Part shown: positions 25,483 through 33,390 of the stretch, in pieces
How positions within the stretch are numbered: the first letter of the stretch is position 1
Layout of the letters: each line of letters opens with the position of its first letter
NCBI RefSeq assembly: GCF_000239855.1
Contig: NZ_BADT01000220.1
Coordinates: 1-36,610, forward strand
Direction of reading: 5' to 3'
Length of the DNA: 36,610 bases
From: Pseudoalteromonas sp. BSi20652
GTDB lineage: Bacteria; Pseudomonadota; Gammaproteobacteria; Enterobacterales; Alteromonadaceae
Notes under the pieces: model-generated
Database searches by the model: none
What the model was told of the DNA's origin: nothing
The model's input: the letters and a program-made list of their open reading frames with translations, nothing else
Position numbers and translations under genes: made by a program

Positions 25483-25500
25483 CAGTGGGGTTAAGGCCGG

Positions 25501-25758
25501 TTAAAAGCCTTGTATAATCACCTCTGTGTTACTTGCCGATGTTACCTCAAACTCGGTTATATCGCCAACCTCTAGTTTATTTTGGCCAGTTAACTCGCCT
25601 AACTCTATTTGATTGGTTGCCCCTTTAATTTTGTATTTAACGCTGGCCGCTGGGCCTGCCACAATAATTGAGTAGTTATCGCAGGTTTGTGCGCCTAAAT
25701 CGTTTTGTGTAATGGTTAGCGCCGTAGCGCCTACAACAAATACTTTGCTAAATAGCAT
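25501..25758 (-). CDS. Small cassette protein (85 aa), possible capsid decoration
   Basis: Start taken at the ATG at 25756-25758, 7 bases after AGGAG; it overlaps the end of the preceding gene. The 85 residues begin MLFSKVFVVGATALTITQND and continue with short beta strands (SIIVAGPAASVKYKIKG, FEVTSASNTEVIIQGF), suiting a small beta-barrel such as a tail or capsid decoration protein. It lies directly before the protease promoter. Family not recognised. Confidence 0.7.
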   Translation of the reverse strand: MLFSKVFVVGATALTITQNDLGAQTCDNYSIIVAGPAASVKYKIKGATNQIELGELTGQNKLEVGDITEFEVTSASNTEVIIQGF

Positions 25759-26062
25759 GGTTGTTCTCCTGGTTTGTATCGGGTTGGGGTGGGTTAAAGT
25801 GCGCAACAATTTCACGCGCTTGATTGATATTGCAAATGAATGGACCTATCTCACCGGCATTCATAGCTTCAATAGTGTCTTCGACAGTTAAGTATTTAAA
25901 CTCAGTATCGCTATATTCAGCTTCAAGCTTTGGTAAGTCACTGCCTGAAAAAACTAGAAGCCTGTAACCGCCTACCAGTGGCGCATTAGACCATCTTTCA
26001 TTTAGTGAACTTTCCCAACCTTCGTTGGTCACTAAAGCGTATTTTTGATTATTAACTGGCAC
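25748..26062 (-). CDS. Small cassette protein (104 aa), unknown
   Basis: GTG start with GGGAG 10 bases upstream, overlapping the previous gene by 11 bases. The protein reads YALVTNEGWESSLNERWSNAP, then FKYLTVEDTIEAMNAGEIGP; it is acidic, soluble and has no membrane helix. It belongs to the inserted cassette between the Mu G and Mu I homologues. It could assist folding or attachment of the duplicated protein encoded just upstream, by analogy with fibre-plus-chaperone pairs, but nothing in the sequence proves that. Confidence 0.65.
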   Translation of the reverse strand: MPVNNQKYALVTNEGWESSLNERWSNAPLVGGYRLLVFSGSDLPKLEAEYSDTEFKYLTVEDTIEAMNAGEIGPFICNINQAREIVAHFNPPQPDTNQENNHAI

Positions 26063-27212
26063 TATATAACTGCTCCCAAACGTCTGTACTAAAATTAATC
26101 ATGGTGGCATTAATATCGCCCACCGTGGCAAGTTGTGTAGCGCCCTGTTCTCTGTTGGTCAATGGTATTTCATAAACTGTCCCGTCTGGGGTTGTTAGTT
26201 TAAACGATAATAATGCACCACTAAGATACCATCTGTTATTAGGGACATCAGCGTTAATATAGTGGACAGACATATTCGCCCCCGTAATCTGATACTTGAC
26301 CGTATGTACACCTACTGCGTCAAAAGGGTATGCTGGGGTAATTTCAAAAGCTCCATCATCAACAGATATTTGAGCGCTTATTTGCCCTCCTCTCCTATAC
26401 GCTAAGGTATTCCCGCCTTCAGTATCAGGAAAACTAGCAGTACCGCCCCCACTGGCTGAAAGTACTGCCCCATATGATTTTGAGGTAATACCGTAGGTTT
26501 GTAATTCAATCAGAGTACCAATTGGTGCGGGTATTGGTTCGCTAAGCTCCCAATATTGCATTATACCGTCAGTCCTTGCCCCATAAACGTCAGTAAGGCG
26601 TGGTAATTTTTCCCATACATCTTCTGTGTAATTAAGCATTGTCGCGCTGATATTACCCACCGTTGCAAGTTGTGTTGCCCCTTGTGATTTATTGGTTAAC
26701 GGTAAATCAAGCAAAAGCGTACCATCAACGTCATAATGTTTAATATTATGCACCGCACCAGACAGATAATATCTAAACAGCCCACCGTTAGCAGCTGCTC
26801 CAAATTTATCGGTGCTAACTGTAAAGCCACTTTTAATCGTTGCTGTTATTTCATGAGACAACCCATCATACCTAAATGGGTCTGCAATGATTGCGGGCGT
26901 ACTACCATCAAGGCTTAAATCTGAAACATGACCATCACCTGTTCTAAAATGGACTTGCCCTCTATCATGTATATTAAGACTGTCGCCATCTTGACCATAC
27001 TGCCCGAACAATGTCATTCTTTCATTTTCAGTAGTAACACCGTAAATAGAAAGCTCTATTCTTTGCCCTTCAGTTACAGTAAATGGGCTTGATAAAACCC
27101 AGTGCTGGCTAAATCCATCTAGCCTTGCCACCCACTGCTCTAAATTTGTTGGTATATAACTAAATGCACTTCTTATGGCGTTGGTGAGTGCATTTGTAAG
27201 TGCTGGGCGCAT
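26052..27212 (-). CDS. Internally duplicated beta-rich virion/appendage-like protein (386 aa)
   Basis: A 386-residue protein formed by two tandem units of about 185-200 residues. Matching stretches include LPLTNKSQGATQLATVG and IPLTNREQGATQLATVG, NISATMLNYTEDVWEKL and DINATMINFSTDVWEQL, and FRYYLSGAVHNIKHYD and RWYLSGALLSFKLT. Each unit looks like a lectin-like beta sandwich. AGGAGG precedes the ATG. No N-terminal secretion signal. Mu has no gene here between G and I, so this is an insertion. A capsid-surface or glycan-binding role is an inference. Confidence 0.75.
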   Translation of the reverse strand: MRPALTNALTNAIRSAFSYIPTNLEQWVARLDGFSQHWVLSSPFTVTEGQRIELSIYGVTTENERMTLFGQYGQDGDSLNIHDRGQVHFRTGDGHVSDLSLDGSTPAIIADPFRYDGLSHEITATIKSGFTVSTDKFGAAANGGLFRYYLSGAVHNIKHYDVDGTLLLDLPLTNKSQGATQLATVGNISATMLNYTEDVWEKLPRLTDVYGARTDGIMQYWELSEPIPAPIGTLIELQTYGITSKSYGAVLSASGGGTASFPDTEGGNTLAYRRGGQISAQISVDDGAFEITPAYPFDAVGVHTVKYQITGANMSVHYINADVPNNRWYLSGALLSFKLTTPDGTVYEIPLTNREQGATQLATVGDINATMINFSTDVWEQLYSAS

Positions 27213-27242
27213 TGGCTACCCTCCTATTAACTAACAACCCTG

Positions 27243-27259
27243 TTTAAACACTGTTTAAA
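27243..27259. promoter_or_regulatory. 17-bp phage palindrome, copy 1 (consensus form)
   Basis: TTTAAACACTGTTTAAA, perfect arms TTTAAAC / GTTTAAA around ACT, 30 bases before the ATG of the duplicated 386-residue protein. Related copies stand before the tape measure (21108) and the 703-residue tail gene (17131). Confidence 0.55.
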
Positions 27260-27297
27260 ATTAAACGTAAGGCTGTGTATTTAAAAACTCGCCACAT

Positions 27298-27335
27298 TAT
27301 GCCAATTAGCGTTTATATGCGCTTAAAATGGCATA
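27298..27335. repeat. Two-level inverted repeat between morphogenesis gene and inserted cassette
   Basis: Outer arms TATGCCA / TGGCATA (27298-27304 and 27329-27335) and inner arms AGCG / CGCT form an imperfect hairpin inside the 137-bp gap after the G-like gene. There is no T-run, so termination is doubtful. The rest of the gap holds the palindrome at 27243 and no ORF. Confidence 0.5.
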
Positions 27336-27349
27336 CAGGCGTTTATGGT

Positions 27350-27805
27350 TTAATTAATTAAGAACTCGCTGAGTATCTCAATCACTTCTTTTTCGTCATC
27401 GCTTGACAACCCTAAAAATGGCCGTGCGGGTATAGCGGCTAAACGGGGTGGCATATCGCTTGTACCACCAAATTGGTGAATAGCGCCGTATTCCATGTTT
27501 GTACCAAACTCTAGTGATTCGTCCCCGATGTTATAAGCGAGTGTGTCGCGCAGTATGTCGTTTAGCCTGAGTATTTTATCTTTGTTCTTTTTTTTGCTTT
27601 TGGCATAGTCGGGGCTAAGTGCTTGCCATGGTGTGCCGTCGGGGCTGCGTTGCTCGTCAAAGTGATCGCGGTGGGTCAACATTAAATGTTCCCCCACGTT
27701 ACCCAATGCGGGCGCTAGGTTATTGGCATTTTTAATAAGCTGGGTGAGCACGTCGCTTACGGCTTGTGCGCCTTGGGTGCTTATTTGTATTTTAGCGCCT
27801 GCCAT
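27350..27805 (-). CDS. Phage virion morphogenesis protein (Mu G, gp31-like)
   Basis: A 151-residue protein of the virion morphogenesis family, involved in head-tail joining in Mu and P2-type phages (gpS-like). Visible hallmarks are HFDEQRSPDGTPWQALSP in the middle, RLNDILRDTLAYNI, FGTNMEYGAIHQFGG and the closing IPARPFLGLS. It follows the F-like gene and a 65-residue gene with no gap. Confidence 0.95.
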   Translation of the reverse strand: MAGAKIQISTQGAQAVSDVLTQLIKNANNLAPALGNVGEHLMLTHRDHFDEQRSPDGTPWQALSPDYAKSKKKNKDKILRLNDILRDTLAYNIGDESLEFGTNMEYGAIHQFGGTSDMPPRLAAIPARPFLGLSSDDEKEVIEILSEFLIN

Positions 27806-28002
27806 TACACTAGCCCCTCGTTAAAGGCTTGCATGTGTGTTTGCTGGTCTAGCCCTGCGATTAGTGCGGGGAGTAGGTCGGCTATTTCGTCGGCCTCTTG
27901 GCCTTTGGCGCGTTTTTCAAGGTGCGCAAAATCGCGGCACGTTTGTATGGTGTACGGGGTTTGCTTTAGTAGCTGCTGCGTTTGCTCGATTAATGTCATC
28001 GT
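27805..28002 (-). CDS. 65-residue protein between F-like and G-like genes
   Basis: I start at the ATG at 28000-28002, which overlaps the F-like stop as ATGA and has AGGA 9-10 bases upstream; an upstream start at 28071 would lie deep in the F-like gene. The product is small, helical and acidic (TCRDFAHLEKRAKGQEADEI, then ADLLPALIAGLDQQ). No family recognised. Its tight coupling to a head protein that carries a peptidase domain makes an inhibitor or immunity role worth testing; a plain structural role is equally possible. Confidence 0.7.
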   Translation of the reverse strand, partial: TMTLIEQTQQLLKQTPYTIQTCRDFAHLEKRAKGQEADEIADLLPALIAGLDQQTHMQAFNEGLV

Positions 28003-29477
28003 CTTTTTTCCTGTGATTTGGTGGCATCTTTTACTAGTTGGTCTATCCAGCTTACAAGCTCTGGTTGCCATTTTTTAAGCTCTTTGCGAGCCAGTGCCCA
28101 GGCGGTAAATGCCTCGGCAAACTCTTCGTATTTGTTGGCGGCTCCGTAATAGGTTACGGGTAAGGCGTTTTTTAAAAAGGCCGGTGCGCCTGCGTAGTAA
28201 TGCACTTGGTGCCCTAGTTCGTGTAGCCATGTGGCTACCACTGCATGTGCTTCGTTTTTATCCAGTGCGTTAAGTGTATCTGATATTGTGTGATCGCGTT
28301 TTAAGGTTTGTCCATTGTGCTTAAAGCTGTACTTACCTGCGTTGTTAGCGGCGAGCCTTACGGTAAGCGCTGCGGTGTCTTGCACGGCTTGCATGTCTAC
28401 TTTGGCTAAGTTTTGGCTGGCTTTTACTTTTACAACTACGTGCTCAAACCCCACTGAGGTAAACCCGCCTACCCGTTTAGGGCTTCGGGTGGCGTATTGC
28501 ATGCGGGCGTAAAAGTCATCTACGCCTAAGTACTCGCCTACGTCACTGCGTATGGCTGCATTTGCTTTAGAGCCTGCGCTCATTTCGTTACTTTTTACAA
28601 ACAGGGTTTTAGTTTGCTTGGCGGTTAAAAAGCTGTTTAAGCCGTTAAGTACTTCGCTATCGAGCTGGGCTAATAGTGGGTCGAGCTTTAATGCTGTGAC
28701 GTTTTTAGCGGTGCTGTAAGCCGATGGCACAATGCGGGTTGCTTGGTAATCTGCTACGCGCTGTTTAAGCGGTGGTTTGTCGGCCACTTGCTTTTTAGCC
28801 TGGCTTGTTAGCTGGGCGGTGTTTTTTGGGGTGTAGTCAAAGCCCGGATCAATACCGCGTGGTAGTTCAAACTCTTCGCCTGTTTTTTTGTTGGTCCAAG
28901 TGTAGTTACCCTCATCTGGCGCGGTGCCTACAGTTAGGCCACGGCGTTTAAGCTCACGTTCGCTTAGGCTAAACTTTTTACATTTACAGCCCCAGCCATT
29001 TTGTGGGCTGTGGGTATCCCACCATGGATGATCAACCGGTAAAACCAAGTTATTCCATTTTAAGTGCAGTACGCGCGGGGTTTCACTATCGCCGTGTTTG
29101 TATAGTGCATAAGGGCGTGTGGCTTTAAGCGTTTGTATTTGCCCCTCGCGCCCTGCGTTGTAGGCTTGGCGTATATTGGTTTCGTATATTAACTGGCTGC
29201 GCCATGCAGGTTCCCCGTTATGCTCCCAGCCGTAACGCGATTTAATGTTGTTAAACTCGTTTTGAAACCAGCCCAGGCTTTTACCCTCGCTTATGGCTTT
29301 ATCGACTGAGGTGTAAAAGTCGTTAAGCATGTCGGCTTTGGTTACACCTGCGACCATAAATGCGCGGTTATGGGCGTTTTGCCAAACATCATCCCAACTG
29401 CTGCTAGGGGTATTTAGCTTTTGCCTAAAAAACTTTATCCCGTCTTCAAACGGCAGTGAGCCGTATCTAACAGCCAT
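27996..29477 (-). CDS. Mu F-like minor head protein with C-terminal zinc-metallopeptidase domain
   Basis: A 493-residue two-part protein. Residues 1-220 are the Mu F/gp30 minor head domain: FRQKLNTPSSSWDDVWQNAH, SQLIYETNIRQAYNAGR (about 94-110) and the Cys-containing PQNGWGCKCKKFSLSERELK. Residues about 230-490 form an extra domain with HELGH at 419-423 and EEFAEAF at 451-457, the zinc site of a gluzincin peptidase. Tyr444 lies seven residues before Glu451, the spacing of the catalytic Tyr and zinc-binding Glu in anthrax lethal factor (M34). Minor head proteins of this type can be ejected with the DNA, and MuF-toxin fusions are known. The fusion is real in one frame; toxin function is inferred. 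Confidence 0.9.
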   Translation of the reverse strand: MAVRYGSLPFEDGIKFFRQKLNTPSSSWDDVWQNAHNRAFMVAGVTKADMLNDFYTSVDKAISEGKSLGWFQNEFNNIKSRYGWEHNGEPAWRSQLIYETNIRQAYNAGREGQIQTLKATRPYALYKHGDSETPRVLHLKWNNLVLPVDHPWWDTHSPQNGWGCKCKKFSLSERELKRRGLTVGTAPDEGNYTWTNKKTGEEFELPRGIDPGFDYTPKNTAQLTSQAKKQVADKPPLKQRVADYQATRIVPSAYSTAKNVTALKLDPLLAQLDSEVLNGLNSFLTAKQTKTLFVKSNEMSAGSKANAAIRSDVGEYLGVDDFYARMQYATRSPKRVGGFTSVGFEHVVVKVKASQNLAKVDMQAVQDTAALTVRLAANNAGKYSFKHNGQTLKRDHTISDTLNALDKNEAHAVVATWLHELGHQVHYYAGAPAFLKNALPVTYYGAANKYEEFAEAFTAWALARKELKKWQPELVSWIDQLVKDATKSQEKRR

Positions 29478-31043
29478 TTAACGCCCCTCATCCACTTCTA
29501 GTGCGCCTAGTAACTCACTGGCTGCCATGGCCTTTGCCATTAGCTCGCTAAAGCCCTCTGTGCTTATTTGTGGCTCTAGTTCTAGTATGCCGTCGCGTAT
29601 TTCTTCTAAGCTGCTGGCGTTTTTAACCAACTGCGTTACGGCATCGCTCATGCTGTTTAAGTGAGTTTGTGCTTGTGCGGCCAGCTGCTCGGCTACTAGG
29701 TCGGCGTTGTCTTTTTGCGGTGTATTTTTAAGCGCAGCAAACCCCTTAAGTGCGGCGCTTGGCTCTGTTGGTGCGGTAAGTGGTGCAATGCTTAAAATGG
29801 CTTCGCCCTTTTCTGGTAGTGGTATTTGGGTTTTTTCGCTTACCCAACTTACCGGTACTGGGTAGTTAGCCTCGGTAAGTATTTTAAGCGCGGGGGCAAG
29901 TACGGCTATGTCGTCGGCTTCGCTGGTGTCGAATTTAAAGCGAGGTATACGGCGTGCGCCTGAGTAGCTTTTAGAGTTAAGCGCGTGCATTGGGTAAATA
30001 ATATCGCGCGTTATGGTGTTGGCTACTTGTTTTAAATCGCTTTCGGTTATGTCGTTTAGTACGTCCATATGCACACTGCCCAGCGCGTTGGTGCTGGTTT
30101 TGCCGTCGGCTTGGCTGGTGAGCGTTGCCCCTAATACGGCTTTACTTTGAGTGGTTTCACACCACTTGATCATGGCTTCAAATGGGTCGGCTTGGCCGTT
30201 GGCTGCATTTTGAAAGTCGATTTCCATACCCTTGGGAATTATACCGCCTGCGTTGTGGCCGATGCTAAGCACGGCACGTAACAGGGTGGCTTTTTCGTCT
30301 TCGCTTGCGCCATTGGGGTATTTACCTAAGCGTAGCGGTAGGCCGTAAATTTCTAAAAATTCGGCTAAGTCGCGTATTGAATAGTTTTTAAATAAGTACG
30401 GCCATGCCACGGTTGAGGTTAAACCGGTGCGGTGTATATAACCCGACTTACTGCGGTGAACGTGGGCACACCAACCAAACGGGTTTAGCGCTTGGCCTGT
30501 GTAGCTGTTGTCGCGCAGCATAAGCTGGTTGCGGTTGTCGGGGTGGGTTTGAAATAGGTTTTGGTCTCGAAATTCGTAACCGGTAATAATATGCTCGCCG
30601 TTATCAAACGCCCAGTTAAGCTCGTTACATGAAAACGATTTTAATATTGCATCGCTGCAATCAAATAGTAGGTCGTCTAACCAGGTGGCATCTTCAAGTA
30701 TTTCTTGAATTGCTGCGGCGTCTTTTTCTTCTTGCTCTGTTGCGTTGCGCGGCGGTTCTACTGACCAATCGTATTTAAGCCAGCCTCTGCGGCGTTTGGT
30801 TAGCTCGCTAAATAGGTGGCCGTCTTTGTCTTCCATGTCTTTTGCTAGGTCGGCCATGGCCGATAAGTCTCCGGCTTCGGCATCTTTTAATAGTTGCGAC
30901 AATTTTGCAGGGGTAAGTGCTTCGCTCGGGTGCTCGGCGTACTGGCGCATTAACATGCCAATGCGGCTGTCTTGCTCTGTTTGTACTTGCTTAAAGTCGG
31001 TTGAATTTAGCGGGTTGCCGTGAATGTCTACTATTTGGTTCAT
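29478..31043 (-). CDS. DUF935 portal protein (Mu gp29-like)
   Basis: A 521-residue portal protein, forming the dodecameric vertex through which DNA enters and leaves the capsid. It has the DUF935 features: an N-terminal IGMLMRQYAEHPSEALTP, HLFSELTKRRRGWLKYDW, FLEIYGLPLRLGKYP and GIIPKGMEIDFQNAANG, and a Gln/Ala-rich C-terminal helix set. The 51-residue gene upstream overlaps its ATG by 4 bases, and the stop is immediately followed by the F-like ATG. Confidence 0.96.
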   Translation of the reverse strand: MNQIVDIHGNPLNSTDFKQVQTEQDSRIGMLMRQYAEHPSEALTPAKLSQLLKDAEAGDLSAMADLAKDMEDKDGHLFSELTKRRRGWLKYDWSVEPPRNATEQEEKDAAAIQEILEDATWLDDLLFDCSDAILKSFSCNELNWAFDNGEHIITGYEFRDQNLFQTHPDNRNQLMLRDNSYTGQALNPFGWCAHVHRSKSGYIHRTGLTSTVAWPYLFKNYSIRDLAEFLEIYGLPLRLGKYPNGASEDEKATLLRAVLSIGHNAGGIIPKGMEIDFQNAANGQADPFEAMIKWCETTQSKAVLGATLTSQADGKTSTNALGSVHMDVLNDITESDLKQVANTITRDIIYPMHALNSKSYSGARRIPRFKFDTSEADDIAVLAPALKILTEANYPVPVSWVSEKTQIPLPEKGEAILSIAPLTAPTEPSAALKGFAALKNTPQKDNADLVAEQLAAQAQTHLNSMSDAVTQLVKNASSLEEIRDGILELEPQISTEGFSELMAKAMAASELLGALEVDEGR

Positions 31044-31195
31044 GCGGTTACTCTTATGATGGGCTTAACGCTTAGCACGTATACGTCTAGCGTTTTTGTG
31101 TGTTGGTGGGCCTGTGGCAAATTTGCGGCGGTTATATCAAGCTGCTGCGTTTTAGCTGTAAACAGCTCTTGGTAACTAATTCTAAATCGGGGCAT
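31040..31195 (-). CDS. 51-residue protein between terminase and portal, unlisted small gene
   Basis: A complete 52-codon ORF on the minus strand that exactly bridges the terminase and portal genes: its ATG overlaps the terminase stop (TAATG) and its TGA overlaps the portal ATG (ATGA). It begins MPRFRISYQELFTAKTQQLD and ends VKPIIRVTA. The alternation of strand, helix and strand suggests a small folded protein. It is not part of the canonical Mu set known to me. The double overlap is strong evidence for translation coupling. Confidence 0.75.
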   Translation of the reverse strand: MPRFRISYQELFTAKTQQLDITAANLPQAHQHTKTLDVYVLSVKPIIRVTA

Positions 31196-32799
31196 TACCA
31201 CGCTGCCTTACGATCACTTGCTAGGTCGTCGCTGTGGTCGGGGCGCAAGCTGTTAGCACTTTGCTGGGCTTTGCTTGGCAATGGTGTAAATTCGATGGCG
31301 CTGCCGTCCATTTCGGCTGCCCGTATTAGCATGGCAATTGATACGGCGCTATCGCCGTGGCGTTTGTTGCCATCGGTGCCGGTGTTTTTGCCTTTATCTA
31401 CCTGAGCAATACCGTTTTTAAGTTTAATTTGGCCTAGGTCGTCTAGTACGTCTTGGTCTTTGGGTAGCGTGATGTTGTTAGTTTCAAAGTAGTCTTTTAG
31501 TTTTGGCATCCACTCGCGATACCAAGCTTGTGATAAATGCACGCTATCGACTAGCTCGGTGCCGTATTTAAGGCTTGCAGCTTCGGCTAAGTAGCCGCCG
31601 TTACCTGTGGCGTCAAACGCTAGGCCGCGTAGTTTTGGTATGCGGTCACAAATATAGAGCATGATTTGCTTTTGCTGCTCGTAGGTTACGTTGCGCAGCT
31701 CGACCATAAAGGGCACGCTTAGGCTGGTGTCTTGGTTTATTTCACCAATACTGAATACGGTTAAATCGCCTTTGCGGGCAAAATCTTCACCAAAGGCGTG
31801 AGTTAGATCAGGATTTAACCTACTGAGTAAATCATCTATGTTTTGCTTACACCATGTGGCTACGTCTTTTACGCGCTGGTCTTCTGTCCAGCTTTCAAAG
31901 TCGGTGGGGGCTTCATAGCGCAGTACTTTGCAGTCGTCACTTAAGGCACGTTCACGCAATCGGCGGCTTAGGTATTGCCCTGCGCCTTGGCTTGGTACGC
32001 AGTATAGCTCTTCGTTTGCGGCATCCTGTGTGGGGTAAAAATCAACTTGGTTAGCTAGCCATTCGTCTTCTTTTTCTTGCGTCCATTCTTGCCCACTTAC
32101 CAAACAAATGCGTTTATATAGGCCGTGTTTTAGCGCTTTATCAATGGGGATATGATGCACGGAATACTTTTTAGTGCCGCGCCTAGCTTGGGTTATTAGG
32201 GTATTAAATAGGTTATCTACCCCGTTATGGGTTGAAATAATACGTACTCGACCGCCCCACATAGTTAAGGCCATAGCGGCTTTTAGTACTTCGTCTAACT
32301 TGTCGTGGAATGCGGCTTCGTCTATTACTACGTTGCCTTGACGGCCACGCAAGTTACGTGGGTTAGAGCTAAGCGCGACAATTTTTTTGCCTGTATTTGG
32401 GAATTTAATTTCAAAGGTGTTGATTGATCGCTTTGTGCCGTCGGGGTCTTTTTCTTCAAAAATGCCCTCTTCCACTTCACCCATAACCATGTTGAGCTTT
32501 TGCGCCCAAAATGCACAGGCGTCTATAAACTCCTTAGCCATTTCTTTGTCTGAGCCAAGATAGTAGGTGTTTTGGCCGTTTGCGGCTGCCGCTGCGCTTA
32601 GTACGTCGTCGAGTGCTTCGGCAAAGGTTAACCCAGTACGGCGCGACTTTTCGGCAATTTTTACTATTGCTTTGTCTTCCATCCATGCTTTTTGATAGCC
32701 AAAAAGTATGTCGGTGCCCATGGCAACCGCTAACGAACCTGCCACTTTACTAAGCGGTAGCTCGTTGGTTTGGGTAACGCTTTGCGCGGTGCTAGTCAT
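31195..32799 (-). CDS. Large terminase subunit (Mu gp28-like)
   Basis: A 534-residue DNA-packaging motor. A degenerate Walker A-like KSRRTGLTF is at 51-59 and Walker B VVIDEAAFHD at 157-166. The C-terminal RNase H-like nuclease part contains FGEDFARKGDLTVFSIG and LAFDATGNGGYLAEAAS with conserved acidic residues. Mu-type terminases package headful from phage ends into flanking host DNA. It overlaps the small terminase gene by 8 bases. Confidence 0.96.
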   Translation of the reverse strand: MTSTAQSVTQTNELPLSKVAGSLAVAMGTDILFGYQKAWMEDKAIVKIAEKSRRTGLTFAEALDDVLSAAAAANGQNTYYLGSDKEMAKEFIDACAFWAQKLNMVMGEVEEGIFEEKDPDGTKRSINTFEIKFPNTGKKIVALSSNPRNLRGRQGNVVIDEAAFHDKLDEVLKAAMALTMWGGRVRIISTHNGVDNLFNTLITQARRGTKKYSVHHIPIDKALKHGLYKRICLVSGQEWTQEKEDEWLANQVDFYPTQDAANEELYCVPSQGAGQYLSRRLRERALSDDCKVLRYEAPTDFESWTEDQRVKDVATWCKQNIDDLLSRLNPDLTHAFGEDFARKGDLTVFSIGEINQDTSLSVPFMVELRNVTYEQQKQIMLYICDRIPKLRGLAFDATGNGGYLAEAASLKYGTELVDSVHLSQAWYREWMPKLKDYFETNNITLPKDQDVLDDLGQIKLKNGIAQVDKGKNTGTDGNKRHGDSAVSIAMLIRAAEMDGSAIEFTPLPSKAQQSANSLRPDHSDDLASDRKAAW

Positions 32800-33388
32800 G
32801 CTTTAGCCCTAATATGTCGCGTTTGAAAAAGGCCAGCATGTCGTCTGCGGTTTGCGGTAAGTTTTCGTTTTTAACCTTTTGGTCTAGGTCTTTGGCGAGC
32901 TTTTGCGCGTAGGCTTTTTCGATTTCTTGCTGGCGTTTGTGTGCGGCCATGGCGGTTTGCTCTAGGCGCTGGGCTGCTAGCATGGCATCTTTTATGGTGT
33001 CGATGTCTACCGCTGCGTCTTCGTCGGGGTTCATCATTTGTTGCTGCATAGCACGGAACAATTGAGAACGGCCCATTTCTAAAATTAGCTTGGTGGTATC
33101 GCCTGTGGGCTTTTCGCCCAGCTCTGCGGTAAGTGCTTTAGTTGACTCGCGCAGGTCGCGTAGCTTTTGGCCTATGGCTTCGGTTTTTTGCGCATGGCGG
33201 CTTAGGCCACTGCGGCTAATAGTTGCGCCCTCGTCTAAGCCTGACTCAATAATAAGGCTGTTTACGGCGTCGAGTATTTCGCCCTGGCTAAAGCGTTTGT
33301 CGCGTAGCATTGAGTCGAGCTGCTTTTTAATGTCTTCGGGCAGTAAATCAACTTTGCTGGGCTGGCCTCTGCGGATTGACTCGCTCAT
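32792..33388 (-). CDS. DUF3486 small terminase (Mu gp27-like)
   Basis: A 198-residue helical DNA-binding protein. The N-terminal half contains RRGQPSKVDLLPEDIKKQLD, a family-typical opening, and SRSGLSRHAQKTEAIG, the DNA-recognition helix region. The C-terminal half is coiled coil for oligomerisation. It should recognise the phage end for packaging. It starts 2 bases after the winged-helix gene. Confidence 0.95.
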   Translation of the reverse strand: MSESIRRGQPSKVDLLPEDIKKQLDSMLRDKRFSQGEILDAVNSLIIESGLDEGATISRSGLSRHAQKTEAIGQKLRDLRESTKALTAELGEKPTGDTTKLILEMGRSQLFRAMQQQMMNPDEDAAVDIDTIKDAMLAAQRLEQTAMAAHKRQQEIEKAYAQKLAKDLDQKVKNENLPQTADDMLAFFKRDILGLKHD

Positions 33389-33390
33389 AG

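Noticed and set aside
27298-27335. Hairpin after the G-like gene as a terminator
   Set aside because: Arms are interrupted and no T-run follows on either strand; kept only as an inverted repeat.
27410-27440. A third match to the late element (gccgtgcggg) inside the G-like gene
   Set aside because: Only the GC-rich core matches; the TTTCGGGAA part and the inverted repeat are missing, and it encodes the family motif IPARPFLGL.
27805-28071. Longer 88-residue version of the gene after the F-like protein
   Set aside because: It would start 76 bases inside the F-like gene, whereas the internal ATG has an SD and a typical ATGA overlap.
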